Source: Kineococcus sp. TRM81007
Lineage (GTDB): Bacteria > Actinomycetota > Actinomycetes > Actinomycetales > Kineococcaceae
Reading direction: 5' to 3'
DNA: 64,000 nucleotides
NCBI RefSeq assembly: GCF_022669155.1
Contig: NZ_JALBVB010000016.1
Coordinates: 27,622-91,621 of the forward strand
Made by a program: the position numbers and the translations under genes. Positions 7,032-15,777 of the stretch are shown piece after piece. Below the pieces are notes generated by a model. It was not told the DNA's origin and did no database searches. It was given only the letters and a program-made list of their open reading frames with translations. The stretch's first letter is position 1; each line of letters starts with the position of its first letter.

Positions 7032-9659
7032 ATGGGCCACGCCATGGCCACCACCCCCGCCCCGTCCCCGCTCGCCGGCGAGTCCGAGGAGCTGCTGGAG
7101 ACCTCCGCGCGCTCCCGCCTGACCGACCGGCTGCCCGCCCCCGGCAGCGCCGCCGCCGACGACCCCGACGCCGTGTTCGAGGCGTTCGCCGGGTGGGTGT
7201 CCGACGGCGGCATCGAGCTGTACCCGGCGCAGCAGGAGGCCCTCATCGAGGTGGTCTCCGGCTCCAACGTCGTCCTGGCCACCCCCACCGGCTCCGGCAA
7301 GTCGCTGGTGGCCGCGGGCGCGCACGCCGCCGCCCTGACCGCCGGGATCCGCTCCTTCTACACGGCGCCGCTGAAGGCGCTGGTGAGCGAGAAGTTCTTC
7401 GCGCTGGTGGAGACGTTCGGCGCGGAGAACGTCGGGATGATGACCGGCGACGCCTCCGTCAACGCGGGCGCGCCGATCGTGTGCTGCACCGCGGAGGTGC
7501 TGGCGAACGTGGCGCTGCGCTCGGGCGCGTTCGCCGACATCGGCCAGGTCGTCATGGACGAGTTCCACTTCTACGCCGACCCGGACCGCGGCTGGGCGTG
7601 GCAGGTGCCGCTGATCGAGCTGCCGCAGGCGCAGTTCCTGCTGATGTCCGCCACCCTCGGCGACGTCGGCTGGCTGCGCGAGGACCTCACCCGCCGCACC
7701 GGCCGGGCCACCGCCGTCGTCACGTCCGTGGAGCGGCCCGTGCCGCTGCACTACTCGTGGGCGACGACGCCGCTGCAGGAGACGGTGGAGGAGCTGCTGG
7801 CCACCGACCGCGCACCGGTGTACGTGGTGCACGCCACCCAGGCCGCCGCGGTGGAGCAGGCGCAGGCCCTCACCAGCGCGAAGGTCGCCACCCGCGAGCA
7901 GCGCGACGCGATCGCCGAGGCGATCGGCGGCTTCCGCTTCGCCTCCGGCTTCGGCAAGGTCCTCTCCCGCCTGCTGCGCATGGGCGTGGGCGTGCACCAC
8001 GCCGGCATGCTGCCGAAGTACCGCCGCCTGGTGGAGACGCTCGCCCAGGCGGGGCTGCTGAAGGTCATCTGCGGCACCGACACCCTCGGCGTCGGCATCA
8101 ACGTGCCCATCCGCACGGTGCTGTTCGCGGGGCTGACGAAGTTCGACGGCCGCCGCACCCGCCACCACCGGGCGCGCGAGTTCCACCAGATCGCCGGCCG
8201 GGCCGGGCGCGCCGGGTTCGACACCGCCGGCACCGTCGTGGTGCAGGCGCCGGAGCACGAGGTGGAGAACGCCCGCCGCGTCGCGAAGGCCGGCGACGAC
8301 CCGAAGAAGCTGAAGAAGGTGCAGCGGGTCAAGGCGCCCGAGGGTTTCGTGTCCTGGTCGCAGGCGACGATGGACAAGCTGGTCGCGGCCGAGCCGGAGC
8401 AGCTCACCTCCCACTTCAAGGTCACCACCTCCATGCTGCTGAACGTCCTGCAGCGCCCCGGGAACCCGGTGGAGGCGATGCGCCACCTGCTGCTGGACAA
8501 CCACGAGCCGCGCAAGCGGCAGCTGCAGCACGTGCGCCGCGCGGTGGAGCTGTTCCGCGCGCTGCTGGACGCCGGCGTCGTGGAGAAGCTGCCCGAGCCG
8601 CTGGCCGACGGCCGGCAGGTGCGCCTGGTCGGTGACCTGCAGCTGGACTTCGCGCTGAACCAGCCGCTGTCGCCGTTCGCGCTCGCCGTGGTCGACGACC
8701 TGCTGGAGAAGGACTCGCCCACCTACGCCCTCGACGTGGTCACCGCCATCGAGTCCACCCTGGACGACCCGATGAAGGTGCTGCTGGCGCAGCAGTCCAA
8801 GGCCAAGGGCGAGGCCGTGGCCCGCATGAAGGCCGACGGGCTGGAGTACGAGGAGCGGATGGCGCAGCTGGAGGACGTCACCTGGCCGAAGCCGCTGGAG
8901 GAGACGCTGCGCGCGGCGTACGAGACGTACCGGGCCGGCAACCCGTGGGTGGCCGACCACGAGCTGCGCCCGAAGTCGGTGGTGCGCGACATGTTCGAGC
9001 GGGCCATGACGTTCGGGGACTTCGTCGCGTTCTACCAGCTGGCCCGCTCCGAGGGCCTGGTGCTGCGCTACCTCAGCGACGCCTACAAGGCGCTGCGGCA
9101 GACGGTGCCGGAGGACGCCCGCACCGAGGAGGTCACCGACGTCGTCGAGTGGCTCGGCGAGGTGGTGCGCCAGACCGACTCCAGCCTGCTGGCGGAGTGG
9201 GAGAAGCTGCGCGCCGGCGACGACGTGGACGTCGCGGCCGCCACGGCGCCCACCGAGGACGAGGCGCCACCGGTCACCGCGAACGCGCGCGCGTTCCGGG
9301 TGCTGGTGCGCAACGCCGTGTTCCGGTTCGTGGAGCTGGCGGCGCTGGACCGCCCCGAGGCGCTGGCGCGGCTCGACGGTTCCCCCGACGAGGACACCTG
9401 GGCCGACCAGCTCGACGCCTACTACGCCGAGCACGACTCCATCGGCGCCGGCCCGGACGCGCGCGGACCGCACCTGCTGCAGGTCGACGACGGTTCCGGC
9501 CCGCACGCGAAGGGCTCCCCGCGCCGCTGGTACGTGCGCCAGGTGCTGGACGACCCCGCCGGGGACCGCGACTGGGCGGTCGTGGCGGAGGTGGACCTGG
9601 ACGCCTCCGACGAGGCGGGCGCGGCGGTGCTGCAGGTGGCGGGGCTGCTGCGGATGTGA
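7032..9659 (+). CDS. DEAD/DEAH-box helicase with DUF3516-type C-terminus
   Basis: An 875-residue superfamily 2 helicase. The motor shows ATPTGSGKS (Walker A, Lys90), MDEFHFYAD (motif II), LLMSATLG (motif III), HHAGMLPKYR, GTDTLGVGINVP and QIAGRAGRAG (motif VI). The C-terminal half, from about residue 430, has no enzymatic motif I recognise and matches the region called DUF3516 in actinobacterial homologues. The set resembles Ski2/Mtr4-like RNA helicases, so an RNA role is plausible but unproven. The start is ambiguous: ATG at 7032 or 7044, neither with a strong ribosome binding site. It follows the mannosyltransferase gene by 19 bases. Confidence 0.85.
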   Translation: MGHAMATTPAPSPLAGESEELLETSARSRLTDRLPAPGSAAADDPDAVFEAFAGWVSDGGIELYPAQQEALIEVVSGSNVVLATPTGSGKSLVAAGAHAAALTAGIRSFYTAPLKALVSEKFFALVETFGAENVGMMTGDASVNAGAPIVCCTAEVLANVALRSGAFADIGQVVMDEFHFYADPDRGWAWQVPLIELPQAQFLLMSATLGDVGWLREDLTRRTGRATAVVTSVERPVPLHYSWATTPLQETVEELLATDRAPVYVVHATQAAAVEQAQALTSAKVATREQRDAIAEAIGGFRFASGFGKVLSRLLRMGVGVHHAGMLPKYRRLVETLAQAGLLKVICGTDTLGVGINVPIRTVLFAGLTKFDGRRTRHHRAREFHQIAGRAGRAGFDTAGTVVVQAPEHEVENARRVAKAGDDPKKLKKVQRVKAPEGFVSWSQATMDKLVAAEPEQLTSHFKVTTSMLLNVLQRPGNPVEAMRHLLLDNHEPRKRQLQHVRRAVELFRALLDAGVVEKLPEPLADGRQVRLVGDLQLDFALNQPLSPFALAVVDDLLEKDSPTYALDVVTAIESTLDDPMKVLLAQQSKAKGEAVARMKADGLEYEERMAQLEDVTWPKPLEETLRAAYETYRAGNPWVADHELRPKSVVRDMFERAMTFGDFVAFYQLARSEGLVLRYLSDAYKALRQTVPEDARTEEVTDVVEWLGEVVRQTDSSLLAEWEKLRAGDDVDVAAATAPTEDEAPPVTANARAFRVLVRNAVFRFVELAALDRPEALARLDGSPDEDTWADQLDAYYAEHDSIGAGPDARGPHLLQVDDGSGPHAKGSPRRWYVRQVLDDPAGDRDWAVVAEVDLDASDEAGAAVLQVAGLLRM

Positions 9660-9714
9660 ACCGCCGGTCCCGGGCGTGCCGGGTCGTCCCCGTCGCACGG
9701 CGAGCGGTCTGCGC

Positions 9715-11106
9715 TCACCCGGCGCTCTCGCGGCCGCGTCCGGTACCGGGCCCGCTGTCGCCCCCGTCCGCCGGGACGACACGGGAGGACGTGCGCCCCC
9801 GGCGCGCCACCTGCCGCGGCACCGTCCCCGTCGGCACCGTCCCCGTCGGCACCGTCCCCGTCGGCACCGTCCCCGTCGGGACCGTCGCGCCCGGGCCCGC
9901 ACGGCGCGCGGTGGTCCCGGGTCGCGCGGCCGCACGCGCTGCCAGCACGCCGCCCAGCAGGACGACGGCGATCGAGCCCACCGCCCACCGCAGCCCGACC
10001 ACGCCGGCGGCCGCGCCGATGAGGGGGGGCCCGACCACGTTGGCCAGCGACGACAGCGACGTCACCGCGGCGATGCGCTGCGGTGCGTCGGGGGAGCCCG
10101 CGACGAGCGAGATCGCCACGGGCACCGACAGGGCCGCTCCCAGGCCCCAGGCCGCTGCACCGACCCAGCACACCCACAGGGCGGGGGCCGTGCCGAACGC
10201 GGCCACCCCCGCGGCCGAGACCAGGCCCGAGCCGACCAGCGCGGCCCGCGGGCCGACGCGGTCGACCACCCGGCCACCGGCCAGGCGGCCCAGCGTCTGC
10301 GCGCACAGGAAGAGGGAGACGGCCGTGGCCGCCGTGCCCTCGGTCACGGGGAAGGAGCCGACCAGGGTGGGGGTGACCCAGTTGTTGGCAGCGCCCTCGG
10401 ACAGCGCGGTGGCGAAGACGACGACCCCGAGCAGCAGGACCTGCGGCTCGAGCCACACCCCGGTGCGCGGCGCCGCCCTCCCGGTGCCCCGGGCGGGTGG
10501 CGGCCCCGCGTCGGGGTCGCGGCGCAGCAGCACGGACACCGCACCCCGCACGAGGACCGCCAGGACCGCGAGGGCGGCGAACTGGGCGCCGGGCTGGACC
10601 CCGGCACCGGCGGCCGCGCCGCCGGCGGCCGCGCCCACCGCCGCGGACAGGGAGTAGACCGCGTGGAACTGCGGCAGGACGGTGCGCCCGACCCGCCGTT
10701 CGGCCCGGGCGCCCAGCAGGCTCTGCGGCACGTTCGTCGCGGCGAACGCGGCGCCGTGGACCACGTTGGCCGCCACCAGGGCGGTGCCGCTGCCGACGTG
10801 CACGGACACGGCGAGCGCCGTGTAGGCGACGGCGAAACCCGCCGTCGCGAGGAGGTAGACCCTGCCCGGGCCCGTGCGGGCCACCCAGCGACCGACCAGG
10901 GGGACGGTCGCCACCGTCCCCACGGCACCGGCCGTGAGGAACACCCCCAGGCCGTCCGCGCCCAGGCCGGTGGCGTCGCCGACGGCCGGCAGCCGGACGC
11001 TCCACGCCGACAGGCAGAAGCCGTTCACGGCGTAGGCGACCAGCACCAGGCCGCGCAGGAACCAGGGTGAGCGGGCGGGCACGCTCACACCCGCACGTCG
11101 GTCCAC
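9715..11106 (-). CDS. MFS transporter with repeat-bearing C-terminal tail
   Basis: A 463-residue major facilitator with about twelve hydrophobic segments and the loop GRWVARTGPGRVYLLA after the second and third helices. The first helix WFLRGLVLVAYAVNGFCLSAW and the NVPQSLLGARAERRVG segment resemble sugar or drug exporters of the FucP/YbjJ-like group; substrate unknown. The last 70 residues are not membrane-like and contain four copies of GTVPT made by a 15-base tandem repeat. The gene is last in a leftward unit after the ROK regulator and the kinase-like gene (17-base gap), so it may move a sugar or sugar derivative. The start could be the GTG at 11106 or one 18 bases inside. Confidence 0.75.
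   Translation of the reverse strand: MDRRAGVSVPARSPWFLRGLVLVAYAVNGFCLSAWSVRLPAVGDATGLGADGLGVFLTAGAVGTVATVPLVGRWVARTGPGRVYLLATAGFAVAYTALAVSVHVGSGTALVAANVVHGAAFAATNVPQSLLGARAERRVGRTVLPQFHAVYSLSAAVGAAAGGAAAGAGVQPGAQFAALAVLAVLVRGAVSVLLRRDPDAGPPPARGTGRAAPRTGVWLEPQVLLLGVVVFATALSEGAANNWVTPTLVGSFPVTEGTAATAVSLFLCAQTLGRLAGGRVVDRVGPRAALVGSGLVSAAGVAAFGTAPALWVCWVGAAAWGLGAALSVPVAISLVAGSPDAPQRIAAVTSLSSLANVVGPPLIGAAAGVVGLRWAVGSIAVVLLGGVLAARAAARPGTTARRAGPGATVPTGTVPTGTVPTGTVPTGTVPRQVARRGRTSSRVVPADGGDSGPGTGRGRESAG
9821..9880. repeat. 15-base tandem repeat, four copies, coding
   Basis: The unit ACCGTCCCCGTCGGC is repeated four times; only the last base of the fourth copy differs. On the minus strand it encodes the GTVPT repeats in the tail of the MFS transporter. 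The near identity suggests recent expansion, and the length keeps the reading frame. Confidence 0.95.
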
Positions 11107-11123
11107 GTCGTGCGCGAGCCGGG

Positions 11124-12110
11124 TCAGGAGACCGGGGCGCCGGCCAGGGCCAGGGCGCCCTCGACCGGTGCGGTGGTCAGCACGCGCAGGGACAGTTCCG
11201 GGCAGCGCGCGCGCAGCTCCTCACGGACCTGCTGCTGCAGCACGGGCTGGGCGGTGAGGACGCCGCCCGCACCGACGACGACGGAACCCGTGGCGCCCCG
11301 GTGCCGCAGCGCGGCCACGTTGCCGGCGAGCACCTGCGCCGCGCGCTCGACGACGGCGCGGGCCACGGTGGATCCCGCGTCCAGCGCCTCGAACACCAGC
11401 GGGGCGTGCCGCCCCCAGGCGTAGGCGGCTTCGGCGGACACCGACAGCGCCAGGGTCGGCAGGTCGGGGGCGCCGTAGGCGGCGGTGAGCAGGGCGACAG
11501 CGGGGTCGGTGGCGGCCGCGTCCGGTCCCCGCGTGTCGGCGAGCCTGAGGGCGGCCCGCACCGTCTCGCGCACCAGCGCGGGCGCGCTGCCGTCGTCGGC
11601 GAGGACGGCGCCGTACCCGTCGGCCGTCACGACCGTCCCGGTGGAGTCGCGACCCCGGACGACCGCGCCCGTCCCGACGATGAGCTGCAGGCACGGCCGC
11701 ACACCGGCGGCCGGGCCGAGGAGCTCGGCGTCGTTGACGACGTCGACGGTGCCGGGCAGCAGCCGGGAGAGCCCGGCGGTGGCCGCGCGGCGCTGCTCCT
11801 CGGTGTCCACCCCGTGCACGCCGAGGACGACGTGCGTGCCGCCGGCCGGGGGCGCCGCGGGGCTCGCGTGCGCACCGGCGACCGCGAGGACCGTCGAGGC
11901 CAGGCGGGCGAGGTTGTCCGGGTCGGAGAAGAGGGAGCCGCGGCGCCAGTCGGCGGAGGGGGCCACGACGTCGCGCCGCGCGGTGCCCGGGGCGAGGACG
12001 GCGACGTGGGTCTTCGTGCCGCCCACGTCGACGCCGATCAGGGTCCGGCCGCCCGGTGAACCCCGGCGGGGGCTCGGCGGGGCCGCGGTCAGGGTGCGGT
12101 CGTCAAGCAA
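11124..12110 (-). CDS. BadF/BadG-type ATPase, N-acetylglucosamine kinase-like
   Basis: About 328 residues of the ASKHA (actin/hexokinase) fold. IGVDVGGTKTHVAVL near the N-terminus is the phosphate-1 loop, GVHGVDTEEQ and NDAELLG are the next conserved stretches, IVGTGAVVRG is phosphate 2, and SVVVGAGGVL lies near the adenosine site. The family includes mammalian-type GlcNAc kinase and related sugar kinases. A kinase for an imported amino sugar would fit the NagB gene of the divergent operon. I chose the TTG at 12110, whose codons overlap the stop of the ROK gene by eight bases; an upstream ATG would overlap by more than 70 bases and put non-conserved residues in front. Confidence 0.7.
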   Translation of the reverse strand: MLDDRTLTAAPPSPRRGSPGGRTLIGVDVGGTKTHVAVLAPGTARRDVVAPSADWRRGSLFSDPDNLARLASTVLAVAGAHASPAAPPAGGTHVVLGVHGVDTEEQRRAATAGLSRLLPGTVDVVNDAELLGPAAGVRPCLQLIVGTGAVVRGRDSTGTVVTADGYGAVLADDGSAPALVRETVRAALRLADTRGPDAAATDPAVALLTAAYGAPDLPTLALSVSAEAAYAWGRHAPLVFEALDAGSTVARAVVERAAQVLAGNVAALRHRGATGSVVVGAGGVLTAQPVLQQQVREELRARCPELSLRVLTTAPVEGALALAGAPVS

Positions 12111-13311
12111 GGTAGACGGAGCCTTTCGTGCGACGGGCCAGCAGTCCCCCCACGCCCAGCAGCGGCGCGTCGTCACCGAGGTGACCGGCGGCGATGCGCG
12201 GCGGGAAGGGGATGCGGCCGGTGAGACGACGGTCGATGGCGCGAGCCACGTCCTCGATGTGCTCGGGGGCGAGCCCCGACAGGACGACCACCTCGGGGTC
12301 GAAGACGGTGGCCAGGGCCGAGACCGACAGGGCCAGGTAGTCCAGGAGCTCCTCGGCCAGCTCCCCGGCGTGCGTGTCGCCGCCGGCGACCGCGTCGAGG
12401 AGCCCGGCGGCGCCGGCGGCGCGCCGGTCCCCCCGGTGCCGGGCCGCGGCGTCGCCGATGCGCGACTCGAGGTCGCCCTGCTGGGCGAAGACGCGCCCGA
12501 AGGCGTCGCGGCCGGTGAGCAGGTACCCGATCTCGCCGGCGCCCGCCCGGGCGCCGCGCACCAGCTGCCCCCCGCACACCAGCCCGGCGCCGACGCCGAC
12601 GCCGAGCACCACGGCGACCAGGCTGTCCGTGCCGGCCCCCGCGCCCTGCGACCACTCGCCCAGCGCGATGGCGTTCGCGTTGTTCTCCACCAGGGCCGGC
12701 AGCCCGAAGCGGTGCTCGAGGAGGGGGCCCACCGCGAGGCGCTGCCAGCCCAGCTCGTCCGACTGCAGCACCCGCCCCTCCCCGTCCACGATGCCGGGGA
12801 CGGAGAGGGCCGTGCCGAGGACGACGAGCTGCTGGGTCGCCGCGTGCTCGACCAGGTCGCCCACGAGCTGCAGGACCGCCTCGAGGCCCGCGTCGGCGCC
12901 GGCGTGCCGCGGCCCCGCCCGGCGGGCGACGACCGAGCCGTCCACGCTGACGAGCAGGCCGCGGGTGCCCGTGCTCGTCACCTCGGCCGCCACCACCACG
13001 CGCCGGTCGTCGGCGGAGCGGAACAGCGTCGACGGACGCCCGCCGCGGGACTTCTCGACGCCGGCCCGCTCGATGAGGCCCTCGGCGAGCAGGGCGCTGC
13101 ACAGGCGGTCGACCGTCGCCGGGCTGAGGCCCGTGCGCACGCGCAGGCCGCTGCGGGAGAGGGGGCCGTGCTGTCGGAGCGTGTCCACGACGGCCGTGCG
13201 GTTGATGTCGGTGACGACGCGGGTCGTCGCGGTCCGGGTCGCCGACCTGCTCGCCACGCCATTCACCGCCTCGTCGGCCCGGACTTCTCCATCAGTGCGA
13301 GATGGAACCAC
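12103..13311 (-). CDS. ROK-family transcriptional regulator
   Basis: Up to 402 residues. An N-terminal winged helix (INRTAVVDTLRQHGPLSRSGLRVRTGLSPATVDRLCSAL region) precedes a sugar-kinase-like ROK domain with LGVGVGAGLVCGGQLVRGARAGAGEIGYL. Regulators of this group sense sugars or their phosphates and repress neighbouring catabolic genes. It is divergent from the sugar-binding protein gene across a 250-base gap and heads its own unit with the kinase-like and MFS genes. The zinc site typical of many ROK proteins (GHxxxx..CxCGxxGC) is missing: AGEIGYLLTGRDAFGRVFAQQG stands in its place, with no cysteines. The start is uncertain; a GTG at 13257 would also give a complete DNA-binding domain. Confidence 0.85.
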   Translation of the reverse strand: MVPSRTDGEVRADEAVNGVASRSATRTATTRVVTDINRTAVVDTLRQHGPLSRSGLRVRTGLSPATVDRLCSALLAEGLIERAGVEKSRGGRPSTLFRSADDRRVVVAAEVTSTGTRGLLVSVDGSVVARRAGPRHAGADAGLEAVLQLVGDLVEHAATQQLVVLGTALSVPGIVDGEGRVLQSDELGWQRLAVGPLLEHRFGLPALVENNANAIALGEWSQGAGAGTDSLVAVVLGVGVGAGLVCGGQLVRGARAGAGEIGYLLTGRDAFGRVFAQQGDLESRIGDAAARHRGDRRAAGAAGLLDAVAGGDTHAGELAEELLDYLALSVSALATVFDPEVVVLSGLAPEHIEDVARAIDRRLTGRIPFPPRIAAGHLGDDAPLLGVGGLLARRTKGSVYLA

Positions 13312-13408
13312 GGATCAATCCCGCTTTCAAGGGCGGTGATCTCGAGGCTGGATCACGCTGCCCCTCGTTAAATCCTTGTGACGTAAGTCGATCCGCCCGG
13401 CCGGGCTC

Positions 13409-13438
13409 TTGACCGCTTTTCGATCGCACTGATAGCAA
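13409..13438 (+). promoter_or_regulatory. Possible sigma-70-type promoter of carbohydrate operon 1
   Basis: TTGACC (13409-13414) and TAGCAA (13433-13438) are separated by 18 bases in the divergent gap between the ROK regulator and the sugar-binding protein. The stretch is noticeably more AT-rich than its surroundings. The -10 match is poor and no operator could be recognised with confidence. Confidence 0.3.
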
Positions 13439-13561
13439 AGCTCTCGCAAGAGTCCGCAAAGACGCGACCGATGTCGGCCCTCGAACGGCTGCTCCCCTCG
13501 GCCGGCGTCCCCACAACCAGTCAGCCCGGTGCACGCCGGGCCACCGAGAGGTCAGGCCACC

Positions 13562-14833
13562 GTGAACCTTCGCCGCAGCCCCCGCCGTCGCGACGTCCTC
13601 GCCGCCGGCGCTGCCACCCTCGCCCTGCCCACCGCCCTGAGCGCCTGCGGTGGCGGGAGCGCCAGCGGGTCCGGCGGTGAGATCCAGTTCCTGCTGTCCG
13701 GTGACGCCAACCAGGGCGGCGGGTACCAGGCCATGGCCGACCGCTACGCGGAGGAGACGGGTGTCAGCGTGCGCATCGTCGACGTCCCCTACGAGGACCT
13801 CGTCACCCGGCTGCGCAGCGCCGCCCAGGCCGACGACCTGCCGGCCCTCGCGCGCGCCAGCGCCGTCGACCCGCTCTGGAAGGACGCGCTGCTCGACCTC
13901 AGCGACATCGCGACCTCCTACGACGTGCTGCCGTCGCTGGTGGTGCGCAACGAGGACGACGAGGTGCGGGCCCTGCCCAGCGACCTCACGGCCGTCGGGT
14001 TGTTCCTCAACGAGTCGCTGTTCGACCAGGCCGGCGTCACCTACCCGGGCGCCGGCGACCAGCCCTGGACCTGGGACGAGTTCGTCGCGGCCCTGCGCCA
14101 GGTCAAGGCGGCGACGGGCGCCCGCTACGGCATGGTCATGGACGCCTCCTCGCACCGGCTGCGGTCGTTCCTCTACCAGTTCGGCTCCCAGGGCGTGCAG
14201 CAGCAGCCGGACGGGTCCTGGGCCCTGGACGAGGCCGGTGCGGACGCGCTGGAGTACTTCAAGAGCCTCAACGACGACGACGTGATGCCGAAGTCGGTGT
14301 GGGTCTCCGGCGACGACCCGTCCGCGCTGTTCAAGAGCGGGCAGGTCGCCGCCTACTACTCCGGGGTCTGGCAGGTCACCGACTTCGCCGCCAACATCAC
14401 CGACTTCGAGTGGACGACGGCGCTGATGCCGGCGCAGCCCACCCGGGCGACCAACATCGGCACCAACTGGATCGTCGCCTTCGACGGCTCCGGTGTCGAG
14501 CAGGAGGCCCTGGACTTCCTGGACTGGCTGTACACGCCGGAGAACTACGCCGAGCTGTCGAGGATCTCGGGCTTCCTGCCCGCGGAGGAGGGCGTGGACG
14601 TCGAGTACACCTCCAACGAGGAGGCGTTCGCGATGTTCAACGCCGAGATCGCGGCCTCCGACCCGATCGCCGGGGACCAGGCCACGAGCGCGCTCGAGAT
14701 GAGCTACCGGGACATCATCATCGACTCCGACCCGCTCAAGGAGGAGACGCTGAAGTACGTGGCCGGTGAGCAGGACCTGCAGACGACGGTCACGAACATC
14801 GGGGAGCTGACGACCGCGGGTTACGGCGCATGA
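13562..14833 (+). CDS. Sugar ABC transporter substrate-binding lipoprotein (Tat-type signal)
   Basis: A 423-residue extracellular solute-binding protein of the oligosaccharide family. The N-terminus reads LRRSPRRRDVLAAG, a twin-arginine-like start, then a short hydrophobic stretch and the lipobox LSAC, so it should be exported folded and lipid-anchored. The mature part shows the family pattern, for example GGYQAMADRYAEETGVSVRI and NIGTNWIVAF. I chose the GTG with GAGAGG about ten bases upstream; an in-frame GTG 33 bases earlier gives a less likely leader. The gene is first in an operon with two permeases and sugar-processing genes, so it probably binds the oligosaccharide that those enzymes degrade. 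The ligand is unknown. Confidence 0.9.
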   Translation: MNLRRSPRRRDVLAAGAATLALPTALSACGGGSASGSGGEIQFLLSGDANQGGGYQAMADRYAEETGVSVRIVDVPYEDLVTRLRSAAQADDLPALARASAVDPLWKDALLDLSDIATSYDVLPSLVVRNEDDEVRALPSDLTAVGLFLNESLFDQAGVTYPGAGDQPWTWDEFVAALRQVKAATGARYGMVMDASSHRLRSFLYQFGSQGVQQQPDGSWALDEAGADALEYFKSLNDDDVMPKSVWVSGDDPSALFKSGQVAAYYSGVWQVTDFAANITDFEWTTALMPAQPTRATNIGTNWIVAFDGSGVEQEALDFLDWLYTPENYAELSRISGFLPAEEGVDVEYTSNEEAFAMFNAEIAASDPIAGDQATSALEMSYRDIIIDSDPLKEETLKYVAGEQDLQTTVTNIGELTTAGYGA

Positions 14834-15777
14834 CCGCGGTGACCGACCGGGGCGCCGGGTCGCAGTCGGCCAGGCGTCGCCGAGGGTCCCCGCGGCGTCC
14901 CCGGACGTCGGGGCGCTACACCCTGCCCGCCCTGGTGCTCACGGTGACCGCGGCCGTCCTGTTCCTGCTGTTCTTCGTGTGGCCCGGCGCGCTGGGGCTG
15001 ATCTACTCGTTCACCGACTACCGGGGCATCGGCAGCCTCCGCTTCGCCGGGCTGGAGAACTACTCGCAACTGCTGGGCGACGACGAGTTCTGGGGTGCGC
15101 TCCTGCGCACGGTGACCTACGTCGTCATCTCCGTCCCGGTCGTCTACGTGGTCTCCCTGGGCATCGCGGCGCTCCTCACCAGCCCGGGTGCGAAGGGGAA
15201 GACGGCGGCCAAGCTCGTCTTCTTCCTGCCGTGGCTCATCTCGCCGATCGTCGCCGGCGTCACCTGGCGCTGGCTGTTCGGGGAGAACTTCGGCTTCGTC
15301 AACTACGCGCTGGGCCTGGTGGGCATCGGAGAGGTGCCCTGGACCTCCAACGCCGACCTGTCGCTGGCCGTGGTCGTCATCGCGTCCGCCTGGGGCGGTA
15401 CGGCCTTCAACATGCTGCTCTTCATCGCGGCCATCCGGAACGTTCCGGTCTCCTACCACGAGGCCGCGGCGCTCGACGGGGCGAACGCCTGGCAGCGATT
15501 CCGCCACATCACCCTGCCGGGGATCGCCCCGACGTCCTTCATGGTCGTGCTGCTGAGCACGATCTCCATGATGAAGGAGTTCGCGATGGTCCAGGCCCTC
15601 AACGGCGGCGGGCCGGGCACGTCCAACCGGTTCATCGTCCAGTACATCTACGAGACCGGCTTCAACCGTGCCCAGGTCGGGTACGCCAGCGCCGTCTCCA
15701 TCGTGCTGATGATCATCTTGCTGGTCATCGCCTTCGTGCAGACCCGTGTGGAACGGAAGGCCAACAGTGACTTCTGA
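14830..15777 (+). CDS. Sugar ABC transporter permease (MalF/UgpA type)
   Basis: A 315-residue membrane protein with six main transmembrane segments. The EAA loop that docks the ATPase is seen as YHEAAALDGANAWQRFRHITLPGIAP. It is the first of two permease subunits; its ATGA start overlaps the stop of the binding-protein gene. No ATP-binding subunit gene lies in this operon, as is usual for actinobacterial CUT1 importers that share an MsiK ATPase. Confidence 0.9.
   Translation: MTAVTDRGAGSQSARRRRGSPRRPRTSGRYTLPALVLTVTAAVLFLLFFVWPGALGLIYSFTDYRGIGSLRFAGLENYSQLLGDDEFWGALLRTVTYVVISVPVVYVVSLGIAALLTSPGAKGKTAAKLVFFLPWLISPIVAGVTWRWLFGENFGFVNYALGLVGIGEVPWTSNADLSLAVVVIASAWGGTAFNMLLFIAAIRNVPVSYHEAAALDGANAWQRFRHITLPGIAPTSFMVVLLSTISMMKEFAMVQALNGGGPGTSNRFIVQYIYETGFNRAQVGYASAVSIVLMIILLVIAFVQTRVERKANSDF

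Noticed and set aside
9821..9880. Regular repeats considered as a CRISPR array
   Set aside because: The units are contiguous without spacers and lie in the coding sequence of an MFS protein.
6642..9935. 1097-codon minus-strand frame opposite the helicase
   Set aside because: Mirrors the GC third-base pattern of the helicase gene; no recognisable domain.
13440..13460. CTCTCGCAAGAG as an operator of the ROK regulator
   Set aside because: The palindrome is short and imperfect and has no second copy at the regulator's own gene.
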